64,000 nt of DNA, taken from Halorarum halophilum (GTDB lineage Archaea; Halobacteriota; Halobacteria; Halobacteriales; Haloferacaceae). Within the stretch, counting starts at the first letter, position 1. Each line of letters starts with the position of its first letter. The notes beneath the pieces were generated by a model. That model had not been told where the DNA came from. It searched no databases and worked only from the letters and a program-made list of their open reading frames with translations. The DNA lies in assembly GCF_013401515.1 (NCBI RefSeq), contig NZ_CP058529.1, forward strand, positions 2,728,001 to 2,792,000, read 5' to 3'. Positions 25,786 through 34,142 of the stretch are shown here, one piece after another. The position numbers were made by a program, and so were the translations under genes.

Positions 25786-28215
25786 TCACTCCGGCAACTG
25801 CTCCTGATCCACCCGGTACAGCGTCACCTTCGGCGTCTCGACCACGGGCTCGATCCCCGGAATCTCTCCGAACGCGACGGCGTCGTCGCCGTAGCGGATC
25901 TCCTCGCCGGGGCCGACCCACACGTACCGGACGTCGTACTTCCTGAGCACCGCGACCGTCCGGGATCGCTCGGTGTACGCGTCGTCCACCTCGCGCACCC
26001 GGTCGAAGTACGCGTCCGGGCCGCGGTAGCCGACCTCGTGGTGCCACCCGGCGACGGTCTGGACGCCCGTCAGGCTCGCGGCGGGGCTGGCCTCCCACTG
26101 GTACATCCCCGGCCCGTGGCCGTACAGCGGGTCGGCCCCGGGGTAGGCGGTCGTCGCCGGCGCCGAGAGGATGACCGGCTGGCCGTCGCGCTCGTCGAGG
26201 TACCCGATCGCCGGCGCCTCCTCGGGGTGGTACGTCTCGACGAACTGCGTCGCGTCGAGCGTCGGGCCGTCCGGCGGTCCGCCGTCGAAGTGCGCCGGGA
26301 GCGCGAGCGCGGCGTACATCCCCGTCGTGACGATCAGCACGGCGACGAACACGGCGGCGACGTCCCGGCGCGCCTCCCTGCTCGGCCACACGCTCGGCCG
26401 GGAGACTGGCCCGAGGAAGGACGCGAGCACCACGCCGAGTGCGGTCGCCCACAGCGGCCACACCTGTGCGTACGTCTTGAACACGGTGTTCATCCGGCCC
26501 GGCCCCGCCTGCTCGTTCAGGTACACCACCTCGACGAGCAGGACCAGCCCCGCGCCGGCGACGACGAGGACCGTCTCGAACCCCGCACGGTCGGTCCGGA
26601 GGGCGGCCCAGGCGACGACGAGCAGCGGGAGCAGGAGCGCCAGGGCCGGGAAGTCGATGGCGAGCGCGACGGCGACGAACCCGACGAGGGCAGCGGCCAG
26701 TTCGAGCGGCCGGTCGGTCCCCACGCGCCCGAACAGGTACGCGCCGAACGTGACGAGGAAGGCGCCGTGGACTCCGAGGAGCCCGGGCAGCCCCGAGCGC
26801 ATCTCGAGGGTGAGCAGTTCGAGCGTCCGGGTGCCGCCCCCGCTGGTGGCGATGCCGTACAGGAACGGGACGGCGAGGAGGACCGCGAGGGCGGCCGCGC
26901 CGGCGACGAGCGCGCCGGCGACGACCGGTCGGGCGAGTTCCGCGGCGAGCCGCGAGTCGTTCGTGGCGCGGTCGACCCACTTCCCCGCGGCGCCGGGTAG
27001 GAGCGTCCAGGGGGGTGCGTGCGCGAACGTCAGCCCGAGCCAGACGACGCCGAACACGCTCGGGAAGCTCCAGGTGTTGACGACCGCCTGGAACCCGCCG
27101 ACGACGGGGACGACGCCGAACAGGAGGAGGCGGCGGCGGGTGACGCCAGAGTAGGCGGTCGGGTCAGCGACCGCGGTGGCGCCCACGGTTGCGTCCGCGG
27201 CGGTCGCGTCGGCGTCGACGCCGCTGCCGTCGGCGGCGGTCCCGTCGACCTCGTCGGCCGTCGCGCCCGCCCGGTAGAGCGCGAAGGCGAGCGCCGCCGC
27301 GAGCAGCAGGAACGGCGTGTCCGTCATGTGCGCGTGGAGGTCGCCGTTGAGCCAGGCGAACAGCGGGAACTCGTTGATGGTCCCCTCGATGACCCGGCTG
27401 GCCGTCCAGTAGGAGAACTCGCGGGTCGTGTGCTCGGCGGGATCGAAGCCGAGCGTCTCGCCGAGGCTCGTCTGAACGCCGGCGGGCAACGCGTTGAACA
27501 GGACCCAGCCGCCGGTCGTGACGTTCGCCGCGAGCCCGGTGAAGAAGGCGGCGAGCCCCCCGGCGACCCGGCGGTCCAGCCCGCGCGCGGCGGCGACGTT
27601 CCCGGCGAGGTCGAACGCCGCGGTGACGAGCATCGCGTAGAAGCCGGCGAGCGCGAGGTTGTACGCGAACTCCGCCGAGGTCCCGGTGAGCATCGCGAGC
27701 AGGGCCGTCAGCAGGTGGCCGCCGTAGTAGTAGCGAACCGGCTCCCCCGCGAACCACATGTCGCGGGGCGGCAGCACCTCGGCCCGGAGCAGCGAGTTCA
27801 GGAGCCCGAAGTCGAGGAACTTCTCTCCCCCGCCGGCGACCACCGCCGGGTCGACGGCGCGGACCGCGACGAGGAACGCGAACGACGCGAGGAAGACGAC
27901 GGCCGCGTTGCGGATCGCCGTCCGGTTCACCGCGACCGCGGGCTCGAACTCGCCCGCGCGGAGCGCGTCGCGGTCGAACGCGGCGAGCGCGGAGAGGCCG
28001 ACGAGGACGAGCAGCGAGAGGAGGAGCGCCGGGAGGCCGAACGCGAGGTGGCCGACCCAGAAGGAGACGACCCCCATGACGAGCAGCGAGAGCGGGAGGG
28101 CGAAGCCGGCCCCGCGGGAGGCGGAGTCCGGGAACAGTCGCGCCGCGAGGGGGAGTCCGAGGGCCGCGAGCGCGGCGTAGGCGACGAGCCACGTCGCCAC
28201 GAGACCGTATTCCAT
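25786..28215 (-). CDS. DUF2298 (YYY) large membrane protein
   Basis: The 809-aa protein has some 16-20 hydrophobic helices and the family signature FAGEPVRYYYGGHLLTALLA with three adjacent tyrosines, the mark of Chlor_Arch_YYY/DUF2298 proteins. These resemble GT-C membrane glycosyltransferases in overall plan. The C-terminal 150 residues form a soluble outer domain (APAIGYLDERDGQPVILSAP). The divergent GT2 and GtrA genes alongside support a role in lipid-linked sugar transfer, but this is inference. Confidence 0.85.
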   Translation of the reverse strand: MEYGLVATWLVAYAALAALGLPLAARLFPDSASRGAGFALPLSLLVMGVVSFWVGHLAFGLPALLLSLLVLVGLSALAAFDRDALRAGEFEPAVAVNRTAIRNAAVVFLASFAFLVAVRAVDPAVVAGGGEKFLDFGLLNSLLRAEVLPPRDMWFAGEPVRYYYGGHLLTALLAMLTGTSAEFAYNLALAGFYAMLVTAAFDLAGNVAAARGLDRRVAGGLAAFFTGLAANVTTGGWVLFNALPAGVQTSLGETLGFDPAEHTTREFSYWTASRVIEGTINEFPLFAWLNGDLHAHMTDTPFLLLAAALAFALYRAGATADEVDGTAADGSGVDADATAADATVGATAVADPTAYSGVTRRRLLLFGVVPVVGGFQAVVNTWSFPSVFGVVWLGLTFAHAPPWTLLPGAAGKWVDRATNDSRLAAELARPVVAGALVAGAAALAVLLAVPFLYGIATSGGGTRTLELLTLEMRSGLPGLLGVHGAFLVTFGAYLFGRVGTDRPLELAAALVGFVAVALAIDFPALALLLPLLVVAWAALRTDRAGFETVLVVAGAGLVLLVEVVYLNEQAGPGRMNTVFKTYAQVWPLWATALGVVLASFLGPVSRPSVWPSREARRDVAAVFVAVLIVTTGMYAALALPAHFDGGPPDGPTLDATQFVETYHPEEAPAIGYLDERDGQPVILSAPATTAYPGADPLYGHGPGMYQWEASPAASLTGVQTVAGWHHEVGYRGPDAYFDRVREVDDAYTERSRTVAVLRKYDVRYVWVGPGEEIRYGDDAVAFGEIPGIEPVVETPKVTLYRVDQEQLPE

Positions 28216-28347
28216 CGGCTATCACAGATGGCCGACCGGGTAAGTCCCTTTTGGACCGACGCCGGATCGGTTCACCGACCGAACGACTCGGATCGACCCA
28301 GCGGCCGTTCCGCACGGCTTTTACCCGCCCCCCCGGTATCGGAGCGC

Positions 28348-29139
28348 ATGCCGACCGTCGGCGTCGTCGTCCCCGCCTACGATCCCCGCCCCGAGCGGCT
28401 GCGCGCGTACCTCCGCGACCTCCGCGCGGTGCTCGACCCCGACGAGCTCCGCGTCGAACTCGACGCGCCGGCCCGCGAGGGGGCCGCCTCGCTCGACCTC
28501 CCGGCCGACGTTGACTGCAACGTGGCCCGCCGCCGCCGCGGGAAGGGCGCGGCCGTCACCGCCGGGTTCGAGGCGCTCTCGACCGACGTGCTGGCGTTCG
28601 TCGACGCCGACGGGGCGACGCCGGCCGACTCGTTCGCGGACGTCGTCTCCGGCGTCACGGAGGGCGGAGCCGACCTCGCGGTCGGCTCCCGACGTCACCC
28701 GGCCGCGGACGTGCGCTCCCACCAGACGTTCGCCCGGCGCTTCCTCGGCGACGGCTACGCCTGGATCGCCCGCCGTCTGCTGGACGCGAAGCTGTACGAC
28801 TACCAGTGCGGCGCGAAGGCCATGACGGCCGGCGCGTGGGAGACCGTCCGCGACCACCTGTACGAACCGGGGTTCGCCTGGGACATCGAACTGGTCGCGG
28901 TCGCCGCGGCGCTGGAGTACGACCTCGTGGAGGTCCCGGTCACGTGGGAGGACCAGCCCGGGTCGACCGTCTCACCCGTGAGCGACACCATCGACATGGG
29001 CCGCGGCCTGCTCGTCGCCCGCCACCGGGCACGGCTCATCCGCGACGATCGACTCCACCGACTCCTCGACCGCGAGGGCGCGACCGCGCTCGTCGAGCGG
29101 CCGGGCGAGGAGCCCGACCCGGGGAGCGACCCCCGATGA
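28348..29139 (+). CDS. GT2 glycosyltransferase (dolichyl-phosphate hexosyltransferase type)
   Basis: The 263-aa protein has the GT2 fold: VGVVVPAYDPRPERLRAYLR at the start, the DxD metal site in VLAFVDADGATPADS, and a C-terminal part GFAWDIELVAVAAALEYDLV with VPVTWEDQPGST, as in DPM1/AglD-like enzymes that charge dolichyl phosphate with a sugar. No membrane helices of its own, so it probably works with the next gene (GtrA), which overlaps by 4 nt. Confidence 0.88.
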   Translation: MPTVGVVVPAYDPRPERLRAYLRDLRAVLDPDELRVELDAPAREGAASLDLPADVDCNVARRRRGKGAAVTAGFEALSTDVLAFVDADGATPADSFADVVSGVTEGGADLAVGSRRHPAADVRSHQTFARRFLGDGYAWIARRLLDAKLYDYQCGAKAMTAGAWETVRDHLYEPGFAWDIELVAVAAALEYDLVEVPVTWEDQPGSTVSPVSDTIDMGRGLLVARHRARLIRDDRLHRLLDREGATALVERPGEEPDPGSDPR

Positions 29140-29648
29140 CCGACGGCGGCGACGGCGGCGGAGTCGTCGAGGGCGGAACGAGCGCGGATAGCGCAGACGG
29201 TGCGGAGAGCGCGGTCACCGAACTCGCCTCCGGGACCCGGATCGGACAGTTCGTCTCGGTCGGCGTCGCCGGCGCCACCGTGGAGACGGTCATTGTCGCC
29301 CTGTTGACCGCCGGGTTCGCGGCGCCGCCGCTGGCCGCGAAGGCGCTGGGGGCGGAGACGTCCATCTCCCTGATGTTTCTCCTGAACGACCGCTACACGT
29401 TCGCCGACGAGGGGGACGCCGGGCTGGCCGCCCTGGGCCGCCGCTGGGGACGATCCCACCTCGTTCGGCTCGGCGGGCTCACGGTTGCGTTCGTCGTGCT
29501 GTGGCTGCTGACGGCCCGGACCGACGTCCAGTTGGTGATCGCCGGCGCGGACTTCTGGCCCACCGTTGCCAACGTCATCGGCATCGGGGTCGGGATGGTC
29601 CTGAACTACGTCGCCGAGAGCCTGTTCACCTGGCGCGTGCTCGACTGA
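29136..29648 (+). CDS. GtrA-family membrane protein
   Basis: After a 30-residue soluble Gly/Asp-rich leader the 170-aa protein has four membrane helices in the GtrA pattern (RIGQFVSVGVAGATVETVIV; ISLMFLLNDRYTFADEGDAG; VANVIGIGVGMVLNYVAESL, ending FTWRVLD). GtrA proteins are thought to flip or present polyprenyl-linked sugars made by their partner GT2. ATGA overlap with the glycosyltransferase supports this pairing. Confidence 0.9.
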   Translation: MTDGGDGGGVVEGGTSADSADGAESAVTELASGTRIGQFVSVGVAGATVETVIVALLTAGFAAPPLAAKALGAETSISLMFLLNDRYTFADEGDAGLAALGRRWGRSHLVRLGGLTVAFVVLWLLTARTDVQLVIAGADFWPTVANVIGIGVGMVLNYVAESLFTWRVLD

Positions 29649-29724
29649 TTCGTGGGTGAGAGTCGCATACGGCGGCGGATTTGGAAACACAACCCTTACA
29701 AGCGGTGACCGTGTTCGCTTCGAT

Positions 29725-29799
29725 AGCGGGATGGGATAGCCAGGAGATTCCGCCGGGCTCATAACCCGGAGATCGGTAGTTCAAATCTACCTCCCGCTA
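29725..29799 (+). tRNA. Initiator tRNA-Met (anticodon CAT)
   Basis: A 75-nt cloverleaf with acceptor AGCGGGA (29725-29731)/TCCCGCT (29792-29798) and discriminator A29799. The anticodon stem is CCGGG/CCCGG around CTCATAA, anticodon CAT at 29760-29762. The A1-U72 end pair and the run of three G-C pairs at the bottom of the anticodon stem are initiator features. Its 3' 24 nt recur twice downstream. No intron, no CCA. Confidence 0.93.
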
Positions 29800-30068
29800 T
29801 GTTCTGCGACGCGCACTGCGAACGACGACCGAAGGGAGTCGTAAGCCGCGCGCCGCGTCGGGCGTCCGAGGTAGATCTGGAACAGGGAGTCGAGCGACCG
29901 TAGTTCAAATACTACCTCCCACTATACTTCCGGCGCACAATACAACGACGAGCGAAGCGAGTCGTGAACCGTGCGCCGGAGTTCGTGTCCGAGGTAGATT
30001 TGATAGTAGACGAGGCGCGCGCAGCGGAGCGAGCACGCCTCGGCGTGGTTCAAATCTACCTCCCGCTG
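29776..30068 (+). repeat. Tandem array of tRNA-Met 3'-end copies
   Basis: The last 24 nt of the tRNA (29776-29799) recur at 29900-29924 (one extra base, one change) and at 30045-30068 (two changes, one of them in the final base). The units between are 125 and 144 bp. Each also holds a related core that begins AACGACGA at 29821 and 29944; a third core begins at 30091. The core can form an ACGAC/GTCGT hairpin. Each extra tRNA copy is preceded by a partial inverted copy: GAGGTAGATCTGGAAC at 29868-29883 and GAGGTAGATTTGA at 29991-30003. CGAGGCG (30011-30017) pairs with CGCCTCG (30036-30042). The extra copies lack a tRNA 5' half, so they are not tRNA genes. Confidence 0.85.
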
Positions 30069-30301
30069 CCTCTCCGCGCGGTCGCTACCGAACGACGAAC
30101 GGGGCGTATCGTGAACCGTGACCGGCGAGTGCAACGAACGCAAGGATCGGGACGTTCGCTGTCGGTTCGGCTCCCCCGCTCGATTCTCGCCCGGTCGAGT
30201 TACCGGCGCGCACGTCCCGGAGTAGCCGCTGGTTAGGTCGGCTGCCGGCGAGCGCGGGGAGGCGCCGTCGCCGGGGAGTTCCGCTTCACGGCCGACTAAT
30301 T
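30069..30301. other. Gap with decayed third repeat unit
   Basis: Bases 30069-30130 repeat the start of the preceding units, with the AACGACGA core at 30091 and TCGTGAACCGTG at 30110-30121. After that similarity to the units fades. From 30130 to 30301 I see no gene. The DNA next to 30295 (actaattatg) may serve the GH5-like gene as promoter. Confidence 0.5.
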
Positions 30302-31540
30302 ATGCCGTCCGACGACGTGTATGGGGCCGTGTCGAATCACAGCCGTCGACGATTCCTCGCCGCTGCCGCGTCGGTCGGCCTGGCCGGCTGTGCCGAGCCG
30401 CTCGGCTGGAGCCGTGGCGACGGATCACGAGGCGATTCAGCCGGCGGCTCGGAAGCCGGCGGCGGGAACGCGACCGGCCGTCCCGACGAGGCGACGGCCC
30501 AGCCGACGGAGGCGCTACCCGAGCCCACGGGGACGGTGGACGTCAGGGGGGCGATCTACCTCCCCACGCGGGCGTTCAACACCTACCAGATGTGGAGCGA
30601 CTACGACCCGGAGGTCATCGAGCGCGACCTGGGGTACGCCGCCTCGGTGAACCTCAACGCCGTGCGCACGTGGCTCTGCTACGAGCACTGGCTCGAGGAC
30701 CCCGAGGCACACGGGCGGGCGCTCGAACACTTCCTGACCGCCGCCGCCGCCGAGGGGATCGAGGTGCTCCTCGGGGTCTTCGAGGGCGTCGGCGAGCCGC
30801 CGACGGAGGAGAACCTGACGAACACGAACCCGGTCGACGCGGTCGGCGTCTACTCGCCCTCCGGGCAGGTCGTCCGCGATCCCGGCCGGTGGGATCGCCC
30901 CCGCGAGTTCGTCCGGTGGGTGATGGAGCGGTACCGCGACGACGAGCGGCTGCTGGCGATCGAGATCATGAACGAGCCCGGGTGGACCATCCAGCAGCGG
31001 TTCGCCCGCGGGATGTTCGAGACCCTCCGCGAGGAACGGGGCGACGTCCCGCTCACGGTCGGCTCGACCAGTTTCGCGAACAACGCGGACTACCTGGACT
31101 GGGAACTCGACGCCATGCAGTTCCACTACAACTTCCCCTCGACGCGGGCGATCGTCCGGGACGTGCTCCACCAGGCGACGAGCATGGAGGAGGCCGCCTC
31201 GATGCCGGTCTGGTTCGCCGAGTGGCAGCGGCTCCGCACCGGCCGCGGGTTCAACTCGAAGGTCCAGGGCGACGAGTGGCAGCCGAACTACTCCTCGATC
31301 GCCCCGTTCATCCACGACGCCGGCGTGGGGAACTTCTTCTGGACGCTCATGGTCCAGCCGGCGTACACGGTCGCACAGCGCAAGCAGGGCGTCCTCGTCG
31401 GGATGTTCCACGAGGACGGCGCCGTCTGGGACCTCGAGGACGCCCGGTCGATCAAGGCCATGTCCGGCGACCCGTCCGTGGACCACCTCGAGGAGCGGAA
31501 GGAGTGGCCCGAGTGGGCGAGCGAGGCCAGGCGCGATTGA
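30302..31540 (+). CDS. Secreted GH5-like glycoside hydrolase, Tat lipoprotein
   Basis: The 412-aa protein has a Tat signal SRRRFLAAAASVGLAGC with a lipobox Cys at residue 30, so it should be exported folded and lipid-anchored. A Ser/Gly/Thr linker (31-78) leads to a TIM barrel of GH5/clan-A type: IEIMNEPGW with the acid/base E225, and VWFAEWQRL with the probable nucleophile E307. It most resembles mannanase/cellulase-type hydrolases (mannan endo-1,4-beta type is possible), but the substrate is not certain. It directly follows the tRNA-repeat array. Confidence 0.85.
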   Translation: MPSDDVYGAVSNHSRRRFLAAAASVGLAGCAEPLGWSRGDGSRGDSAGGSEAGGGNATGRPDEATAQPTEALPEPTGTVDVRGAIYLPTRAFNTYQMWSDYDPEVIERDLGYAASVNLNAVRTWLCYEHWLEDPEAHGRALEHFLTAAAAEGIEVLLGVFEGVGEPPTEENLTNTNPVDAVGVYSPSGQVVRDPGRWDRPREFVRWVMERYRDDERLLAIEIMNEPGWTIQQRFARGMFETLREERGDVPLTVGSTSFANNADYLDWELDAMQFHYNFPSTRAIVRDVLHQATSMEEAASMPVWFAEWQRLRTGRGFNSKVQGDEWQPNYSSIAPFIHDAGVGNFFWTLMVQPAYTVAQRKQGVLVGMFHEDGAVWDLEDARSIKAMSGDPSVDHLEERKEWPEWASEARRD

Positions 31541-31626
31541 GCTAGGGCGGTTCGACGCGCAGGTACTCGGGGTCCGATTCGCGCGGCGTCAGGGTGAGGT
31601 GGGACGCTTTCCCGGATACCGCCGGG

Positions 31627-32223
31627 CTACGCCGTCTCGTTCCGGTTGACGTCGGCAACGTGGTTCCCGCCCAGGCGGTTGTCCTCGAGTTCGACGTCGT
31701 CGTTCGACCGCATCAGGTCGACGCCGATCACGTTCCCGGAGACGTCGCTGTCCGCGATGGTCACCTCGCGGGACCAGTCGAGGTCGATCCCGTACCCGTT
31801 CTCGGTCGCGTTGACGCCCTCGATCGTTCCGCCGGAGACGTTCCTGTAGTAGATCCCCCGGTCCCAGTCGGAGACGGTGACGTTCCGGACCGTCACGTTC
31901 GTCCCGTTCGCCGTCACGCCCCGCGTGTCGCTGATCCCCCTGCCGTCGACCACGTGGCCGTCGCCCTCGAAGAGCACGTCGTCCGATTCGATCCTGATGC
32001 ATGACTCCGAGAGTCGCGTGTGCTTGTCGTTCTCGACGTCCGTCGTGAGGACGTACGCGCCCGGCTCAGTGATGGTCGTACACGAGTCGATCCGCGTCGC
32101 ATCGGCGCCGACGCGCGGCGAGTCCGATCCGGGGGGCGCCGTGCTGTCGATCGCGAACGCCGATCCCACGAGCACGGCGCCGACGACGACCACCGTGACG
32201 ATGGCGACCTGGCCTCGCTGCAT
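31627..32223 (-). CDS. Secreted right-handed beta-helix protein
   Basis: The 198-aa product starts MQRGQVAIVTVVVVGAVLVG, a signal peptide or membrane anchor. From residue 70 it repeats beta-helix rungs (VRNVTVSDWDRGIYYRNVSG; IADSDVSGNVIGVDLMRSND), as in NosD/PbH1 proteins and polysaccharide-binding helices. It has many N-x-S/T sites on the outside. It is short for the fold (about six rungs). A GTG at 32232 could add three residues, but ATG 32223 has GGGGGA upstream. Confidence 0.75.
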   Translation of the reverse strand: MQRGQVAIVTVVVVGAVLVGSAFAIDSTAPPGSDSPRVGADATRIDSCTTITEPGAYVLTTDVENDKHTRLSESCIRIESDDVLFEGDGHVVDGRGISDTRGVTANGTNVTVRNVTVSDWDRGIYYRNVSGGTIEGVNATENGYGIDLDWSREVTIADSDVSGNVIGVDLMRSNDDVELEDNRLGGNHVADVNRNETA

Positions 32224-32408
32224 GTCCCCCACCGTAGACGCGCGAGCGGCATAGCTACTCCCCCCTTAGCGCGCCCCCGACGGCGGTTGGGGCGGCATAA
32301 CGGAGGGCGCGGTCCACTGGTAATGTCGGGAGAGATCCGTCCCGGGGGATGCCGTATCGGCCCCGTACCACAACCGATCGGGTCGAGCGATCGCGGAGGA
32401 TCGGCCCG

Positions 32409-34076
32409 TCAGAGGAAATCAAGCAGCGGCCAGACGAGTCCGACGATCCACGCCGTGGCTCCGATGAGGCTCACCTGTCGCCCTTCCCCGCCGGAGATGG
32501 CGCTCCCGGTGGCGATCAGCCCGAGCGCGATGAGCAGCCCGGTACGGTGGAGGACGAGCCCGATGGGGACCGCGTTCACGCCGATCATGCCGAAGTCGAC
32601 GACGAAGGCGGTCCCGACCCCGACGACGACGAAGCCGAACGCCGCGGTCGGGTCGATGTCCCTCGTGAACCTGCCGATCGCCGCGATCGCCGGCAGCCCG
32701 AACGCCAGAAGGGGGTACAGCAGGGCGACGATGAGCTTCGGGTGCACCTCGGGGAACGACGTCTCGATGGCGATGCCCCCGACGCGGACGCCGAGTACGA
32801 CCCCCCCGAGCACGGCCGCGAGCGCGATCCCCCCGCGCTGCTCGTACACCTCCTGCGCGAAGCGCCGACCGGCGCGCTCGGCCTTCATCCGCGTGTCCGT
32901 GGAGACCACGCCGAACAGGCCGCCCGCGGTCAGGGCGACGATGCCGGGGAACCGCGAGAGGATGATCGCGGCCGAGGAGAGTTCGATCACCGAGAGCCAC
33001 CCGTCGCTCCGTCCGCCGTGGATGCCGTAGTACTCCCGGCTGACGTCGTCCACGTACGGCTTCCCGATGAACTCGGACTCGATCCTGTTGGCCGACTCGC
33101 GGGTGTCGGGAACCGTGTGTCGGAGGCGGAACCAGTCCCAGTAGTCCTCGTGGACCTGGAGAGCCGTCCAGTCGTTGGTCGGTGACGCGTAGGCCCTGAC
33201 GTGGAGGCGCGAGCCAAGGTAGGGGCCCGAGCGGAGCTGGTAGCTCTCCTCGATCCACTGTCCACCGCCCTCGCCCGGCTTGGTGTCAACGTACGAGTAG
33301 CGGACCGCGCCGTGGGCGTCCCGCCACTCGATCCCCGTGTCCCTGATCTTGACCACCTGGCTAACGTTGTCGTTCCCGTCGTCGTCGGCTTCCGTGGTCG
33401 TGACCGTCTCGGTGGTCACAGTCCCGTTGGTCGCGGTCCCGTTGGACGTGGCCGTCTCGGTGGTCGCGGTTCCGTTGGGCGTTGGTGTCGCGGTCCCGTT
33501 GATCTCCACCGTCTCGTTCTCGGCGAAGGTCCTGTTGGTCCCGTTGGGGGTCGCCGTCCCGTTGGGAGTTGCTGTTCGAGTAGGGGTGGGTGCGGCGGTC
33601 ACGCTCGGAGTCGGTGTGGGTGTCTCCTCGCCGGCGGCCGTCCCGTTCCCGTCGCTACCATCGACGGACTCGGTTCGGTTGCTGGCAGTAGTCCCGTTGG
33701 GAAGGACCGACTCGTTGCTGGCTCGGGATCCGTTGGCGGGGACGGTGTCGTTCGCGGCGGCGCTCTCGTTGCCCTCGTCGGCGGGAACCGGTTCGAACTT
33801 GAGTTCTCCCCCCTTCGTCAGCGTGCGCCGGACGTTCTCCTCCGACCCGAAGACGACGATGTTGATCGCGAGGGTCCGCTTCGTGACGGTCTTGCCGCTG
33901 CTCGTGTACGGCCAGAGCGCGCTTCCCTTCTCGCCGGGCTGGACGAGCCGGTTCTCCGCGACTCGCTCGGGGTCCCCGGCGCCCTGCGCGGCGGGGTCGA
34001 GGATCCCGGAGACCCCCCACAGGACGACCGTGAGGAATAGGAGGACGACAACGATCGTTCGCCGGCGCGATTCCAT
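32409..34076 (-). CDS. Membrane protein with a sequon-packed Thr/Asn/Pro stalk
   Basis: The 555-aa protein has an N-terminal membrane helix (TIVVVLLFLTVVLWGVSG), an outer domain with a low-complexity stretch at about 100-245, a second outer part (RDAHGAVRYSYVDTKPGEGG), then six or so membrane helices. The stretch holds 16 N-x-S/T sequons in about 150 residues, many as NGTAT units, next to PTPTP runs. This should be a heavily N-glycosylated spacer like a mucin. I do not recognise the family. Paralogues probably occur in other haloarchaea. Confidence 0.75.
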   Translation of the reverse strand: MESRRRTIVVVLLFLTVVLWGVSGILDPAAQGAGDPERVAENRLVQPGEKGSALWPYTSSGKTVTKRTLAINIVVFGSEENVRRTLTKGGELKFEPVPADEGNESAAANDTVPANGSRASNESVLPNGTTASNRTESVDGSDGNGTAAGEETPTPTPSVTAAPTPTRTATPNGTATPNGTNRTFAENETVEINGTATPTPNGTATTETATSNGTATNGTVTTETVTTTEADDDGNDNVSQVVKIRDTGIEWRDAHGAVRYSYVDTKPGEGGGQWIEESYQLRSGPYLGSRLHVRAYASPTNDWTALQVHEDYWDWFRLRHTVPDTRESANRIESEFIGKPYVDDVSREYYGIHGGRSDGWLSVIELSSAAIILSRFPGIVALTAGGLFGVVSTDTRMKAERAGRRFAQEVYEQRGGIALAAVLGGVVLGVRVGGIAIETSFPEVHPKLIVALLYPLLAFGLPAIAAIGRFTRDIDPTAAFGFVVVGVGTAFVVDFGMIGVNAVPIGLVLHRTGLLIALGLIATGSAISGGEGRQVSLIGATAWIVGLVWPLLDFL

Positions 34077-34142
34077 CCGGGTCGGACCTAGCGGACACCA
34101 GATATATAAGCTATTCCCGGGTTATAGTCCCTCAGACTACAC

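Noticed and set aside
29776-30068. CRISPR array
   Set aside because: The repeat is the tRNA 3' end, there are only three copies, the units share a core in place of unique spacers, and no cas gene is near.
29800-30068. Two further tRNA genes
   Set aside because: Only the T arm and 3' acceptor strand are present. No 5' acceptor, D arm or anticodon arm can be folded.
29964-30236. A 90-aa plus-strand ORF within the tRNA repeat array
   Set aside because: It runs through the repeat units and their hairpins and encodes no plausible protein.
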